A stretch of 64,000 nucleotides of DNA from SB11 sp943370295. GTDB lineage: Bacteria; Bacteroidota; Bacteroidia; UBA8524. How positions within the stretch are numbered: position 1 is the stretch's first letter; each line of letters starts with the position of its first letter. The stretch lies in NCBI GenBank assembly GCA_943370295.1, contig CALRQL020000005.1, forward strand, positions 124,001-188,000. Direction: 5' to 3'. The position numbers and the translations under genes were made by a program. Below, in pieces: positions 18,594-26,218 of this stretch. Under the pieces are notes generated by a model that saw only the letters and a list, made by a program, of their open reading frames with translations, was not told the origin of the DNA and did not search any database.

Positions 18594-18605
18594 GCAGGCA
18601 AGATA

Positions 18606-19211
18606 CTAAATTTGGTAAGGCACACGGTTAAGTATAGAGCGACCGAGTGTAATCTCATCGGCATATTCCAGTTCGCCGCCCACGGCAATGCCTTTAGAAA
18701 GCGTACTGATGTTTACTCCCGTGCCTTTTAGTTTTTTACTCAGATAAAACACGGTGGTATCGCCTTCAACGGTTGCATTAAGTGCCATCACAATCTCTTT
18801 GACGTCGTTTTTGGCAATACGTTCGGGCAGGCTATTCATGTTCAGGTCGTCGGGACCAATACCGTCGGCGGGGGCAATCATGCCGCCCAGCACGTGGTAA
18901 ATACCTGTGTACTGACCTGTGTTTTCAATGGCTATCACGTCGCGTAGGTCTTCTACAATACAAAGGGTTGTATGGTCGCGACGGTGGTCGGCGCATATTT
19001 CGCAAATGTCGTTATCGCTCACATTGCCGCACTCTTGGCAGTATTTAATGTTTTCTTTCAGGGTAGAGATTACCTCGCCCATCTCCCGCACCTCGTTATC
19101 GGGTTGCTTCAGCATAAACAACGCCATGCGCAGAGCTGTCTTTTTGCCTATGCCGGGGAATTTTGCAAACTGGTTCACCAACTGCTCAAGTGTTTGCGAT
19201 GGAAACTGCAT
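18606..19211 (-). CDS. recR: Recombination protein RecR
   Basis: A 201-residue RecF-pathway protein that acts with RecO to load RecA at single-strand gaps. The helix-hairpin-helix motif (FAKFPGIGKKTALRMA), the C4 zinc finger (CQECGNVSDNDICEIC) and the Toprim domain (LCIVEDLRDVIAIE, then VLGG) are complete. ATG at 19211 (MQFPSQTLEQL) is chosen. The longer in-frame extension to 19313 has no family similarity and crosses the promoter element at 19219-19226. The glycosyltransferase gene follows after 12 bp. Confidence 0.96.
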   Translation of the reverse strand: MQFPSQTLEQLVNQFAKFPGIGKKTALRMALFMLKQPDNEVREMGEVISTLKENIKYCQECGNVSDNDICEICADHRRDHTTLCIVEDLRDVIAIENTGQYTGIYHVLGGMIAPADGIGPDDLNMNSLPERIAKNDVKEIVMALNATVEGDTTVFYLSKKLKGTGVNISTLSKGIAVGGELEYADEITLGRSILNRVPYQI

Positions 19212-19218
19212 AATGAAG

Positions 19219-19226
19219 CAAAGGTA
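19219..19226 (-). promoter_or_regulatory. -7 element TACCTTTG of recR
   Basis: An exact TAnnTTTG on the minus strand ending 7 nt before the recR ATG. Transcription would start within a few bases of the start codon, giving an almost leaderless message. This decides the recR start at 19211. Confidence 0.6.
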
Positions 19227-19228
19227 GG

Positions 19229-19660
19229 GATTTGGGGGATTGGGAATTTGAGATTTTTGATTTGGAGATTTGTTTAACTCACCCTCGAGTACCAGCACTC
19301 TATCCAAAGCCAATAGTCGCCCCTCTCTAAATTTAGAGAGGGGAAAAGTTAGGCTCTTCTGAGATTATCAATTAAGTCAGGGGTGAGTTAAAACAGTTTA
19401 CCGACCTCCCTAACCCTTCCTTTTCCCTACGCTCATACTTCGACAGGCTCAGTATTTCTGCTAGCAAAGGAGGGGAACAGCCGTGCGAGCTCATGTACCC
19501 ACAATAGCAACAGTTATTAAAACTCGTTCGTCGTTCAGAGGACTGCGCGTGGCTTCCCTCCTTGCTAAAGCCTGTGGGATGAAAAGGAGGAACAGAGGGA
19601 GGTATTAGAGAACACGCTATCCACATCCTGCCTAAAAAAAGATTGGTATTATTAGTTGGC
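19229..19660. repeat. Repeat-filled gap between recR and pyrF
   Basis: 496 bp without a credible gene. It starts with runs of the aaatcccaaatc / gatttgggg type (19229-19272), then a third copy of the block cccctctctaaatttagag...gagattatcaattaagtcag (about 19320-19393, also at 10.78 and 11.13 kb), then ccttcc/ggaagg-rich sequence and a cttcgacaggctcagta element. A 98-codon minus-strand frame here is made of repeats and is not a gene. Confidence 0.65.
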
Positions 19661-19707
19661 ACACACAACCTTTGTACTATAATGCCATCGGGCAGAAATA
19701 ATCAACC

Positions 19708-20511
19708 GTGAAAAAACAAGAGTTAGTTTCCCAAATAAGAGCCAAAAAAAGCTACCTGTGCGTAGGACTTGATACGGATTTAAAGAAAATTCCTGCCCAC
19801 TTGCACAGCCATGCCAACCCCGTGCTTGAGTTCAACCGCCAAATTATTGAAGCTACTGCCCCCTATACCGTAGCGTATAAAATCAATACCGCTTTTTACG
19901 AGTGGATGGGCCCAAAAGGCTGGGAAATAATAGAAGAAACCCTGAAACTGATTCCCCAAGGGATTTTTACCATTGCCGATGCTAAACGCGGCGATATTGG
20001 CAATACCAGCGCCATGTATGCCCGCACTTTTTTTGATACAATGAATTTCGACTCGGTAACGGTGGCTCCTTATATGGGGCACGACAGCGTGAAACCGTTT
20101 TTAGAGTTTACCGATAAGTGGACGATTTTATTAGGGCTAACCTCTAACGAGGGCAGCAATGATTTTCAGCATTTACAGTCGGCTGAGAAGCCCCTGTACC
20201 AACACGTAATGGAAACCGCCCAAACATGGGGCACTCCTGATAACCTGATGTTTGTAGTGGGTGCCACCCGTACCGCCCAATTACAGCACGTACGCCAAAT
20301 TGTACCCGACAACTTTTTACTGGTGCCTGGTGTAGGTGCACAAGGCGGTAGTTTGGCCGATGTTTCACAATACGGCATAAACGGCAATGTTGGGCTGTTG
20401 GTCAACTCTTCACGGGCAGTGATTTATGCATCAAGTGGGGAAGATTTTGCTGAAAAAGCCCGCGGAGAAGCCCAAAAAGTGCAAAACGAGATGGCTGCTT
20501 GGATACAATAA
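19708..20511 (+). CDS. pyrF: Orotidine 5'-phosphate decarboxylase (type 2)
   Basis: A 267-residue enzyme for the last step of UMP synthesis (OMP to UMP plus CO2). The start is GTG at 19708; the nearby ATG at 19682 is out of frame. CVGLDTDLKKIP is the N-terminal phosphate and substrate region, and the catalytic lysine block is DAKRGDIGNTS (about residues 91-101), typical of the longer type 2 enzymes. VVGATRTAQLQHVR and LLVPGVGAQGG close the barrel. It stands alone, with repeats upstream and the NAD salvage pair downstream. Confidence 0.94.
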   Translation: MKKQELVSQIRAKKSYLCVGLDTDLKKIPAHLHSHANPVLEFNRQIIEATAPYTVAYKINTAFYEWMGPKGWEIIEETLKLIPQGIFTIADAKRGDIGNTSAMYARTFFDTMNFDSVTVAPYMGHDSVKPFLEFTDKWTILLGLTSNEGSNDFQHLQSAEKPLYQHVMETAQTWGTPDNLMFVVGATRTAQLQHVRQIVPDNFLLVPGVGAQGGSLADVSQYGINGNVGLLVNSSRAVIYASSGEDFAEKARGEAQKVQNEMAAWIQ

Positions 20512-20565
20512 GCCATTAACGTATAGCAATTTACAAAAAGCCTGCTTATAATTACTGTTATTTTT

Positions 20566-20624
20566 ACGCAAATACCTTGCTCGTTAAAAGAAGTCAATAT
20601 ATATTTGCGTATTAATTACGCAAA
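20566..20624 (+). promoter_or_regulatory. Promoter and candidate operator of the NAD salvage genes
   Basis: A -7 element TATATTTG lies at 20600-20607 with TTG 20 nt upstream (20577-20579). Three copies of the half-site ACGCAAA surround it: ACGCAAATA at 20566-20574, its exact inverse TATTTGCGT at 20602-20610, and ACGCAAA at 20618-20624. The last two form an inverted repeat (20605-20623) between the -7 box and the ATG. This layout suggests a repressor site, but the regulator is unknown. Confidence 0.5.
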
Positions 20625-21521
20625 ATGAAAACAACAGGAGTAATTGTTGCCCGTTTTCAAACGCCCTACCTGCACCAAGGGCATCGGACGTTGATTGACG
20701 ACATCCGTTCGTCGCACAACAAAATAGTATCAGTAGTGGGTATCACTGCTATTAAAGGCAGCAAACGCAACCCGTTTGACTTTTATACCCGCGAAAAAAT
20801 GCTTCGCCAGTACTTGCCAGATATGGTGGTGCTTCCCCTATCCGACCACCCTTCTGACGAGGTGTGGAGCAAAAACCTTGATAATTTATTACTCTCTGTC
20901 TTTCCGCACGAGCATTTTGTGCTGTATGGCAGTCGTGATAGTTTTATCCCCTACTACACCGGCAAATTAGAAGTAAAAGAGTTGCCTCCCGCAGGTCAAT
21001 ACTCTTCTACCACCATCCGTCAGGATGAGGCCGACAAAGTGTTGGGTTCGGTTGATTTTAGGCTGGGGGTGAACTATGCCCTGCAAAACACCTTTCCTAA
21101 AACGTACACCACGGTAGATATTGCAGTAATTTCAGGCGATAACCGCAAAATATTGCTGGGGCGCAAACACGGAGCTACCCAATGGCGTTTCCCCGGCGGG
21201 TTTACCGACCCTACCGACGATTCGTACGAGGCTTCTGCCCGTCGCGAGTTAATGGAGGAATGCAGCAGCATAGAAACCGGGGCAATGACCTACGTAGGCT
21301 CTGCAAAAATTGACGATTGGCGCTACCGCAGCGAAGAGGATAAGATTATCACTTTGTTGTACAAAACCCACCACGTTTACGGCCAGCCCCAAGCAGCGGA
21401 TGATATTGAAGCCGTGCAGTGGTTTGCCGTAGAAGACTTAAAAACAATGATTGAGCGTAAAGAAATAACCGCAGAACATACAGTTTTGGTAACTATGCTC
21501 TTGCAAAATTTGTCGGCCTAA
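20625..21521 (+). CDS. nadM: Bifunctional NMN adenylyltransferase / Nudix hydrolase (NadM-Nudix)
   Basis: 298 residues in two domains. Residues 1-170 are a nucleotidylyltransferase with GVIVARFQTPYLHQGH (the HxGH motif as HQGH at 17-20) and the C-terminal YSSTTIR, expected to join NMN and ATP into NAD. Residues 175-298 are a Nudix domain with GGFTDPTDDSYEASARREL then MEECSS. The Nudix box has one extra residue, and D replaces the first conserved E, so its hydrolase activity is less certain. Known NadM-Nudix fusions also cleave ADP-ribose. It precedes nadV by 105 bp on the same strand, giving a nicotinamide to NMN to NAD route. Confidence 0.85.
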   Translation: MKTTGVIVARFQTPYLHQGHRTLIDDIRSSHNKIVSVVGITAIKGSKRNPFDFYTREKMLRQYLPDMVVLPLSDHPSDEVWSKNLDNLLLSVFPHEHFVLYGSRDSFIPYYTGKLEVKELPPAGQYSSTTIRQDEADKVLGSVDFRLGVNYALQNTFPKTYTTVDIAVISGDNRKILLGRKHGATQWRFPGGFTDPTDDSYEASARRELMEECSSIETGAMTYVGSAKIDDWRYRSEEDKIITLLYKTHHVYGQPQAADDIEAVQWFAVEDLKTMIERKEITAEHTVLVTMLLQNLSA

Positions 21522-21626
21522 TAGAAGTATTGCGGGACTGGAACGAATTAAATATTGCCACGAAGTCACAAAGAACACCCTCCCGCCTTTGCGCCTTTGT
21601 GGCAAAAAATTAAAAGCACAACCATA

Positions 21627-23045
21627 ATGACAACACAAGAAAATTTGGTGCTGTTGGCCGATGCCTACAAATACTCGCACCACAAACTATATTATCCCGG
21701 TACAAGCAAAGTATATTCTTATTTTGAAAGCAGGGGCGGATTGTTTCCCCAAACGGTGTTTTTCGGTCTGCAATATTTCGTCAAACAATACCTTGAAGGG
21801 GAAGTAATCACTACCGAAAAAATCGACGACGCCGAAAAGGTGTTACAAGGGGTTTTTGGTCGCGCTGATGTGTTTGACCGCAGCAAATTTGATTACATCG
21901 TACAAAAACACAACGGCCACTTGCCTGTGCGTATAAAAGCCGTGCCCGAAGGCAGTAACGTGCCGGTGAGCAATGTGATGATGACAATTGAAAACACCGA
22001 CCCCGAATGCTTTTGGCTGCCCAACTTTTTAGAAACATTATTGGTGCAGGTATGGTACCCCAGCACGGTAGCCACGTTATCGCACCAAATACGTAAGGTG
22101 GTGGAGCAATACTACACCGAAACGGCTGACGATGCCGCAAAGGCAGGGATTGATTTTGTGTTGAATGATTTCGGCTTTCGAGGGGTGAGTTCGGTAGAAA
22201 GTGCCGGATTGGGCGGAGCAGCCCACCTGCTAAACTTTATGGGGAGTGATACCCTGATGGGTAGTGTGTTTGCACAGCGGTATTACAACACCCAAAAAGT
22301 GTACGGTATGTCCATCCCTGCTACGGAACACTCTATCTGTACGTTGTTGGGCGAAGAAGGCGAGTTAGACATCTTTAAACACGTTTTAACAACCTTTCCT
22401 ACCGGGATAGTAGCTTGTGTGTCTGATTCGTTTGATATTTTCAGGGCGTGTGCCGAGTATTGGGGTACGGAGTTGAAAGAGATGGTACTTGCCCGTGAAG
22501 GTACGCTGGTAATCCGCCCCGATAGCGGCGACCCTGTGGCTACCCTTACCCGTGTATTTGATATTTTGATGGACAAATTCGGGTACACCATAAACAGCAA
22601 GGGCTACAAAGTATTACCCCCACAAGTACGGGTGATACAGGGCGACGGGATTAATTACGACTCGATAAAAGAAATATATGCCGCCCTGAAACAACACGGC
22701 ATAGGTGCAGAAAACCTTGTGTTGGGCATGGGCGGTGCGCTGCTACAAAAACTTGACCGCGATACCCAAAAATTTGCCTTTAAATGCTCGTATGCCGAGG
22801 TGGGGGGCAAAGCAGTAGATGTGCAAAAACGCCCCATGGAGCTGGACGCTAAGGGCAACATCACCCTGTCGTTTAAAAAATCAAAAGCAGGTAGGTTAAA
22901 ACTGGTGCTTACCGATGATGGCTACAAAACCGTAAGAGAAGAAGAATTGCCCCACTTGCAAGACCAATTACATACTGTTTTTGAAGATGGTAAATTGTTG
23001 GTGAATGACTCTTTTGAAAATATCCGTGAGCGGGCAAAGGAGTAA
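21627..23045 (+). CDS. nadV: Nicotinamide phosphoribosyltransferase
   Basis: 472 residues, from nicotinamide and PRPP to NMN, the rate-limiting salvage step in bacteria that have it. NAMPT-family motifs are clear: DAYKYSHHKLYYPGT at the start, YFESRGG, the DFGFRGVSS block that binds the ring and phosphate, IPATEHS, and VIRPDSGDP for the ribose-phosphate. ATG at 21627 (MTTQENLVLLADAYK) is chosen over the frame opening at 21555, whose first 24 codons have no family similarity. It lies downstream of nadM in what looks like one operon. Confidence 0.93.
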   Translation: MTTQENLVLLADAYKYSHHKLYYPGTSKVYSYFESRGGLFPQTVFFGLQYFVKQYLEGEVITTEKIDDAEKVLQGVFGRADVFDRSKFDYIVQKHNGHLPVRIKAVPEGSNVPVSNVMMTIENTDPECFWLPNFLETLLVQVWYPSTVATLSHQIRKVVEQYYTETADDAAKAGIDFVLNDFGFRGVSSVESAGLGGAAHLLNFMGSDTLMGSVFAQRYYNTQKVYGMSIPATEHSICTLLGEEGELDIFKHVLTTFPTGIVACVSDSFDIFRACAEYWGTELKEMVLAREGTLVIRPDSGDPVATLTRVFDILMDKFGYTINSKGYKVLPPQVRVIQGDGINYDSIKEIYAALKQHGIGAENLVLGMGGALLQKLDRDTQKFAFKCSYAEVGGKAVDVQKRPMELDAKGNITLSFKKSKAGRLKLVLTDDGYKTVREEELPHLQDQLHTVFEDGKLLVNDSFENIRERAKE

Positions 23046-23046
23046 T

Positions 23047-23910
23047 TTACCTTCTTGCCTTTAAAGGGTTTTGGTTGAGCATTTCGGCAAGTAAACCATA
23101 TAGATAGGGTGCATTTTGCTTAAAGGTTTCAGGGGTTTCAAAAAAATACTCAACCGATACGGCAAAAAACTCAAGGTAATTGGTAAACGCGTATTCACGC
23201 AGGGCATGGTGGGCTTGGAGTTCCTGCCTGTAATCTTGGTTATTGTAAAGGTTATACCAGCGGTTAAGTCGGCTTACCATACACACCTCACCGTGTACCC
23301 CGTCTTGTTGGGCTTGTAAAAAGTATGCGTGTGCAAACTCGTGCAGGCCTAAGTTGTAGTTGTCATTTTCGTCATCAATACCTTCGATAAAGTTATTCCA
23401 CGACAATACAATAGCCCCGCCCGGGTTTACCTCTCCTTTGTGGTATTTGCCTGTTATCTTAGAGGAGTACTCCTGCGGATACACAAATATCTTTTCAAAA
23501 CCTGACAAAAGATAATCGCTCATGCCAAAGCTAAGCATTACTGCCTGTGAGGCTATTAATAATTCAATGTCTTCGGTAATGGCAAATCCCCCGCGTCCGA
23601 TAAAGTGTTTCTTGCTGATAAATTTCCGTACCCTGCACCCGAATTTTCGTTGCTGATAATGGCTTAAATTCCTATAAAAAGAAGAATGTCGGAATATTAT
23701 TGATGCCTTTTCTTCAGGAAGCGGAAATAAGTTAAACTCAAAAAAAGCACTTATAGAAACCCCTGTTATATCGTATATGTAGTAATTCAAATATTTGAAA
23801 TAGGTATCAAACAAAATACTAATAAATAACAGCACGATGCCAATACCGGCTGCGCCAAAAAAAAGAACAGCAATTATGCGTAGGATGTATTCAATAACTA
23901 AATCTGACAT
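23047..23910 (-). CDS. MtfA-like zinc peptidase (M90)
   Basis: 287 residues. One strong membrane span at about residues 8-34 is followed by a cytoplasmic or periplasmic domain whose zinc site is LHEFAHAY (H190, E191, H194), with FLEFFAVSVEYFFE downstream supplying the third ligand region. This matches the M90 family, whose E. coli member MtfA binds and titrates the repressor Mlc. No Mlc homologue is seen here. The membrane anchor is an extra relative to soluble MtfA. The gene ends 1 bp from the convergent nadV stop. Confidence 0.8.
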   Translation of the reverse strand: MSDLVIEYILRIIAVLFFGAAGIGIVLLFISILFDTYFKYLNYYIYDITGVSISAFFEFNLFPLPEEKASIIFRHSSFYRNLSHYQQRKFGCRVRKFISKKHFIGRGGFAITEDIELLIASQAVMLSFGMSDYLLSGFEKIFVYPQEYSSKITGKYHKGEVNPGGAIVLSWNNFIEGIDDENDNYNLGLHEFAHAYFLQAQQDGVHGEVCMVSRLNRWYNLYNNQDYRQELQAHHALREYAFTNYLEFFAVSVEYFFETPETFKQNAPYLYGLLAEMLNQNPLKARR

Positions 23911-24012
23911 GATAATAAGTCGTTCTTTTTAAACGCTGGCATAAAACTTGAGCCCGAAAGTAAAATTTTTTGCGTCTTTTTCGCACCCCTTTCATCAATA
24001 CCCAACAGAAGT

Positions 24013-24573
24013 ATGGATACTAAAAACGAATTGATAGCACAATGGCCGTTGCACAAACAACGGATTGAGGGCTATGTGTTCTCGTTGGTGAAGGATAACG
24101 ATGAAACCAACGACATTGTGCAGGAGGTGTTTGTGAAGGCGTTTACAAAAATTGAGAGTTTGAAAAAACCCGATAAGCTGTTGAAATGGCTGTTTAGCAT
24201 AGCCCGTAACGAAACCAACCGGTATTTCAATTCAAAAAACAAGTTTCAGCCTGCCACCGAAGAGACGGAAGAGGCAATCGAACCCGTGCTACCTGCTAAC
24301 GGACTTGAAGATTGTATAGGCTATTTTATCGGCGAATTGCCAAAGAAATACAGCTCGGCAGTGCAATTGGCCGAGTTGGAGAATATACCCCAATACGAAT
24401 TGGCAAAAAAGCTGAACATCTCATACTCAGGAGCTAAATCTCGAGTGCAGCGCGGCAAAACCAAGCTAAAAGAATTGCTGACACAATGCTGCCAAATAAC
24501 CCACGATACCTACGGCAATATTATTGATTATACCCCGCGCCAAGGCGGTTATTGCGCACAACGCTGCTCATAA
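24013..24573 (+). CDS. RNA polymerase sigma factor, SigZ-like ECF
   Basis: 186 residues. Region 2 (EGYVFSLVKDNDETNDIVQEVFVKAF, with KWLFSIARN) and region 4 (LPKKYSSAVQLAELENIPQYELAKKLNISYSGAKSRVQRGKTKLKELL) are complete. The tail holds two cysteine clusters (TQCCQITHDTYGNI...YCAQRC), as in SigZ-type factors, which suggests a metal- or redox-sensing end. No anti-sigma gene is adjacent. A small cysteine-rich ORF follows on the opposite strand. The targets are unknown. Confidence 0.85.
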   Translation: MDTKNELIAQWPLHKQRIEGYVFSLVKDNDETNDIVQEVFVKAFTKIESLKKPDKLLKWLFSIARNETNRYFNSKNKFQPATEETEEAIEPVLPANGLEDCIGYFIGELPKKYSSAVQLAELENIPQYELAKKLNISYSGAKSRVQRGKTKLKELLTQCCQITHDTYGNIIDYTPRQGGYCAQRCS

Positions 24574-24589
24574 TTTATCAGGCGTTTTA

Positions 24590-24835
24590 TACCAACAGGT
24601 TGAAACCTGTTTCTATTGCAAAGGCCTCTCTCAAATGGCAGCGGGTTGAAACCCCCTGCTATTAAAATTACCCTATTGGGGAGGACTTAAGTCCTTCCCA
24701 ATAGGGTAATTGCAAAAGAGATAGGTTTTAACCTATCATAGCGAAAAGCGCATGAAATCTACTTTTGAGCCCCTCTTTTCTAACAGCAGGGGGAATCCCC
24801 CTGCCTAATAAAAACGGTTTTTAAACCCGTCAAAA
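24590..24835. repeat. Composite palindrome cluster, copy B
   Basis: Contains a 46-bp palindrome at 24666-24711 centred on GGACTTAAGTCC with a single G-T mismatch. Around it lie shorter inverted repeats with the same TTNAA centre: aacaggttgaaacctgtt, cgggttgaaacccc and aggttttaacct, plus cagggggaatccccctg. The order and flanking words (tgctattaaaattacc, agagataggttttaacctat) match copy A at 2.43-2.61 kb. No gene in this stretch. Confidence 0.85.
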
Positions 24836-24842
24836 ACAGTAA

Positions 24843-24947
24843 TTAGCAGCAGCCCGAAGTTCCGCAGCCAATAACAGTAATTGTACCGCAACAAGTGTTA
24901 TCGTCGCAGCAGTCGTCGTTTTTCAAAATCACATCGTTGTTTTTCAT
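24843..24947 (-). CDS. 34-residue cysteine-rich microprotein
   Basis: ATG at 24947 to TAA at 24843. Seven of 34 residues are cysteine, at 13-14, 19-20, 28 and 33-34. They are spaced CC-x4-CC-x7-C-x4-CC, set in an acidic N-terminal half (DDCCDDNTCC) and a Gly/Thr-rich end (GCGTSGCC). The composition and ordered spacing are unlike random DNA here and suggest a metal-binding peptide or a modified-peptide precursor; neither is proven. No peptide-modifying enzyme is visible nearby. It lies between the SigZ-like gene, whose own tail is cysteine-rich, and the PAAR gene, on the PAAR strand, 79 bp downstream of it. Confidence 0.5.
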   Translation of the reverse strand: MKNNDVILKNDDCCDDNTCCGTITVIGCGTSGCC

Positions 24948-25026
24948 ACCTGAAAATTGTTTAAAGGGTTACTAAATTTATTTAACACCCAATAGATTTC
25001 AGGCGAACGAAAAAGACGCAAAAAGA

Positions 25027-25326
25027 TTATCCGATAAATACGGTTGAGGAGCCACCTGTAATAAACCCGTCGTGTGTGGTAGGGTCTCCGGCACGAGCGG
25101 CAGGGCGACCGTTAATCATCACCGTTCCTGAGCCGCCTGCAATATTGTTTTCATGGCCGCGACAAAGCAACTTATCGCCCGCACGGGCAGCAGGTTTGCC
25201 GCTAATAAAAACCGTTGGCGAACAAGGATATAAAATTGTACCGCCCCTATGCGGAAAGTCGCCTTTTGCTGTATGTTCTGTTAAAGGACAGGTGTGTGTA
25301 TCGTCTTCGCGTGCAGCAGGTCTCAT
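25027..25326 (-). CDS. PAAR-domain spike tip protein
   Basis: 99 residues, entirely a PAAR domain: PAAREDDTHTCP at the start, then GKPAARAGDKLLC and GRPAARAGDPTTHDG with GGSSTVFI. PAAR proteins fold as a sharp cone with a zinc ion and cap the VgrG spike of contractile injection systems. No effector extension is attached. It lies 6 bp after the VgrG-like gene on the same strand, so the two are almost certainly one operon and physical partners. No sheath, tube or baseplate genes occur in the window. Confidence 0.9.
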   Translation of the reverse strand: MRPAAREDDTHTCPLTEHTAKGDFPHRGGTILYPCSPTVFISGKPAARAGDKLLCRGHENNIAGGSGTVMINGRPAARAGDPTTHDGFITGGSSTVFIG

Positions 25327-25332
25327 AGTGGT

Positions 25333-26145
25333 TTAATTAATGTTTACAATTCTTCCTTCGAGCCTAAGCTCCCCTTCGGCTTTGATGATCTGTTTACCTT
25401 TAGAAACCTGTTTAATATAATCTGCTTGGGTAGTAATCTCATTTCCTGAGGTTATTTCAATACCTCCCATTCCCATTTTTATACTATTACCTACAGTGTC
25501 CTTCAATACAATACTATTGGTAGTATCATCAAGCACAATACTGTTGCCCTTGGGTGTTTGCAATACAACAGTGCCGGTATCGTCGGCAGGTGTTTCATTC
25601 TCCATAAATACTTCAGTAGTCCAAGCCCCATCGGTAATAATATGGCGCACGCGACCCGCCTTACTTTTTTCAAACAAGCGTCCTATACCGCTAAGGTCAA
25701 CTTCATCATCATACCAAATGTCCCTCGTACCCTGTACTTTTATGTTCCCGGCTGTTTTGTTTCCGTTATTAGTTAAATTAAGGCTAAGCACATTCACCCC
25801 CAGTTCAGGTCTGAATGCCGCATTTGCCGATTGCATTAGCTGTTTGTCTCTATTGCTCTGGCATTTGAAGGTATAATAAACCCCAAGTGCTTCGCTACTG
25901 TTAAGTTCAACTTCTGTTATCTTACCTGCAAAAAGCTCCTGCAAGTTGTCATTATACCCTGCTTCAATGTACACGGGTGAACCAATTTGACATTGCATGG
26001 GCGGTTCAAAATTGTTGTTACCGCTAACCGCAACAGAAAATTGTGCGGCAAAGCTATTCCGGTTAAGCTGCACAACACCGATGGATATTACTTGGTCAGT
26101 GGGTTCGAGCGGGTAAACTCTGAAAGAGACAATTTCGTTTTGCAT
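25333..26145 (-). CDS. Minimal VgrG-like spike protein
   Basis: 270 residues, roughly half the usual VgrG or Pvc8 length. Residues 1-90 resemble the first gp27-like barrel domain (a run of beta strands ending IEAGYNDNLQELFAGKITEVELN). Residues 135-180 carry GRVRHIITDGAWTTEVFMEN, matching the end of the gp27-like part (xVRHxxxxGxWTTEV). Residues 190-270 are a gp5-like beta-helix with repeats (GNSIVLDD, NSIVLKD, GNSIKMG, GGIEITSGNEI). The OB-fold and the middle of gp27 appear missing with the frame intact. With PAAR this could form a trimmed spike; its delivery machine is not in the window. Confidence 0.75.
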   Translation of the reverse strand: MQNEIVSFRVYPLEPTDQVISIGVVQLNRNSFAAQFSVAVSGNNNFEPPMQCQIGSPVYIEAGYNDNLQELFAGKITEVELNSSEALGVYYTFKCQSNRDKQLMQSANAAFRPELGVNVLSLNLTNNGNKTAGNIKVQGTRDIWYDDEVDLSGIGRLFEKSKAGRVRHIITDGAWTTEVFMENETPADDTGTVVLQTPKGNSIVLDDTTNSIVLKDTVGNSIKMGMGGIEITSGNEITTQADYIKQVSKGKQIIKAEGELRLEGRIVNIN

Positions 26146-26218
26146 TCGTTAGGATTTAGTCAATGCAAGGTATAAAATATGCGTGCATCGTCAAGCGGTT
26201 TGAAGTACATTTACATTA

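Noticed and set aside
18606..19313. RecR start at 19313
   Set aside because: The first 34 residues are low-complexity repeat sequence, and the promoter element at 19219-19226 lies inside them.
19372..19668. 98-codon minus-strand frame between recR and pyrF
   Set aside because: It is built from repeat-family sequence (gagattatcaattaagtcag and ccttcc-rich parts) that recurs elsewhere in non-coding positions.
24843..24947. Lanthipeptide or similar modified-peptide cluster
   Set aside because: No modifying enzyme, protease or transporter is adjacent, and the leader lacks the motifs known for Bacteroidota class I precursors. The ORF is kept as unknown.
25027..26145. Complete type VI secretion or phage-tail locus
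   Set aside because: Only the spike and PAAR genes are present. Sheath, tube, baseplate, TssM-like and ClpV-like genes are all missing.
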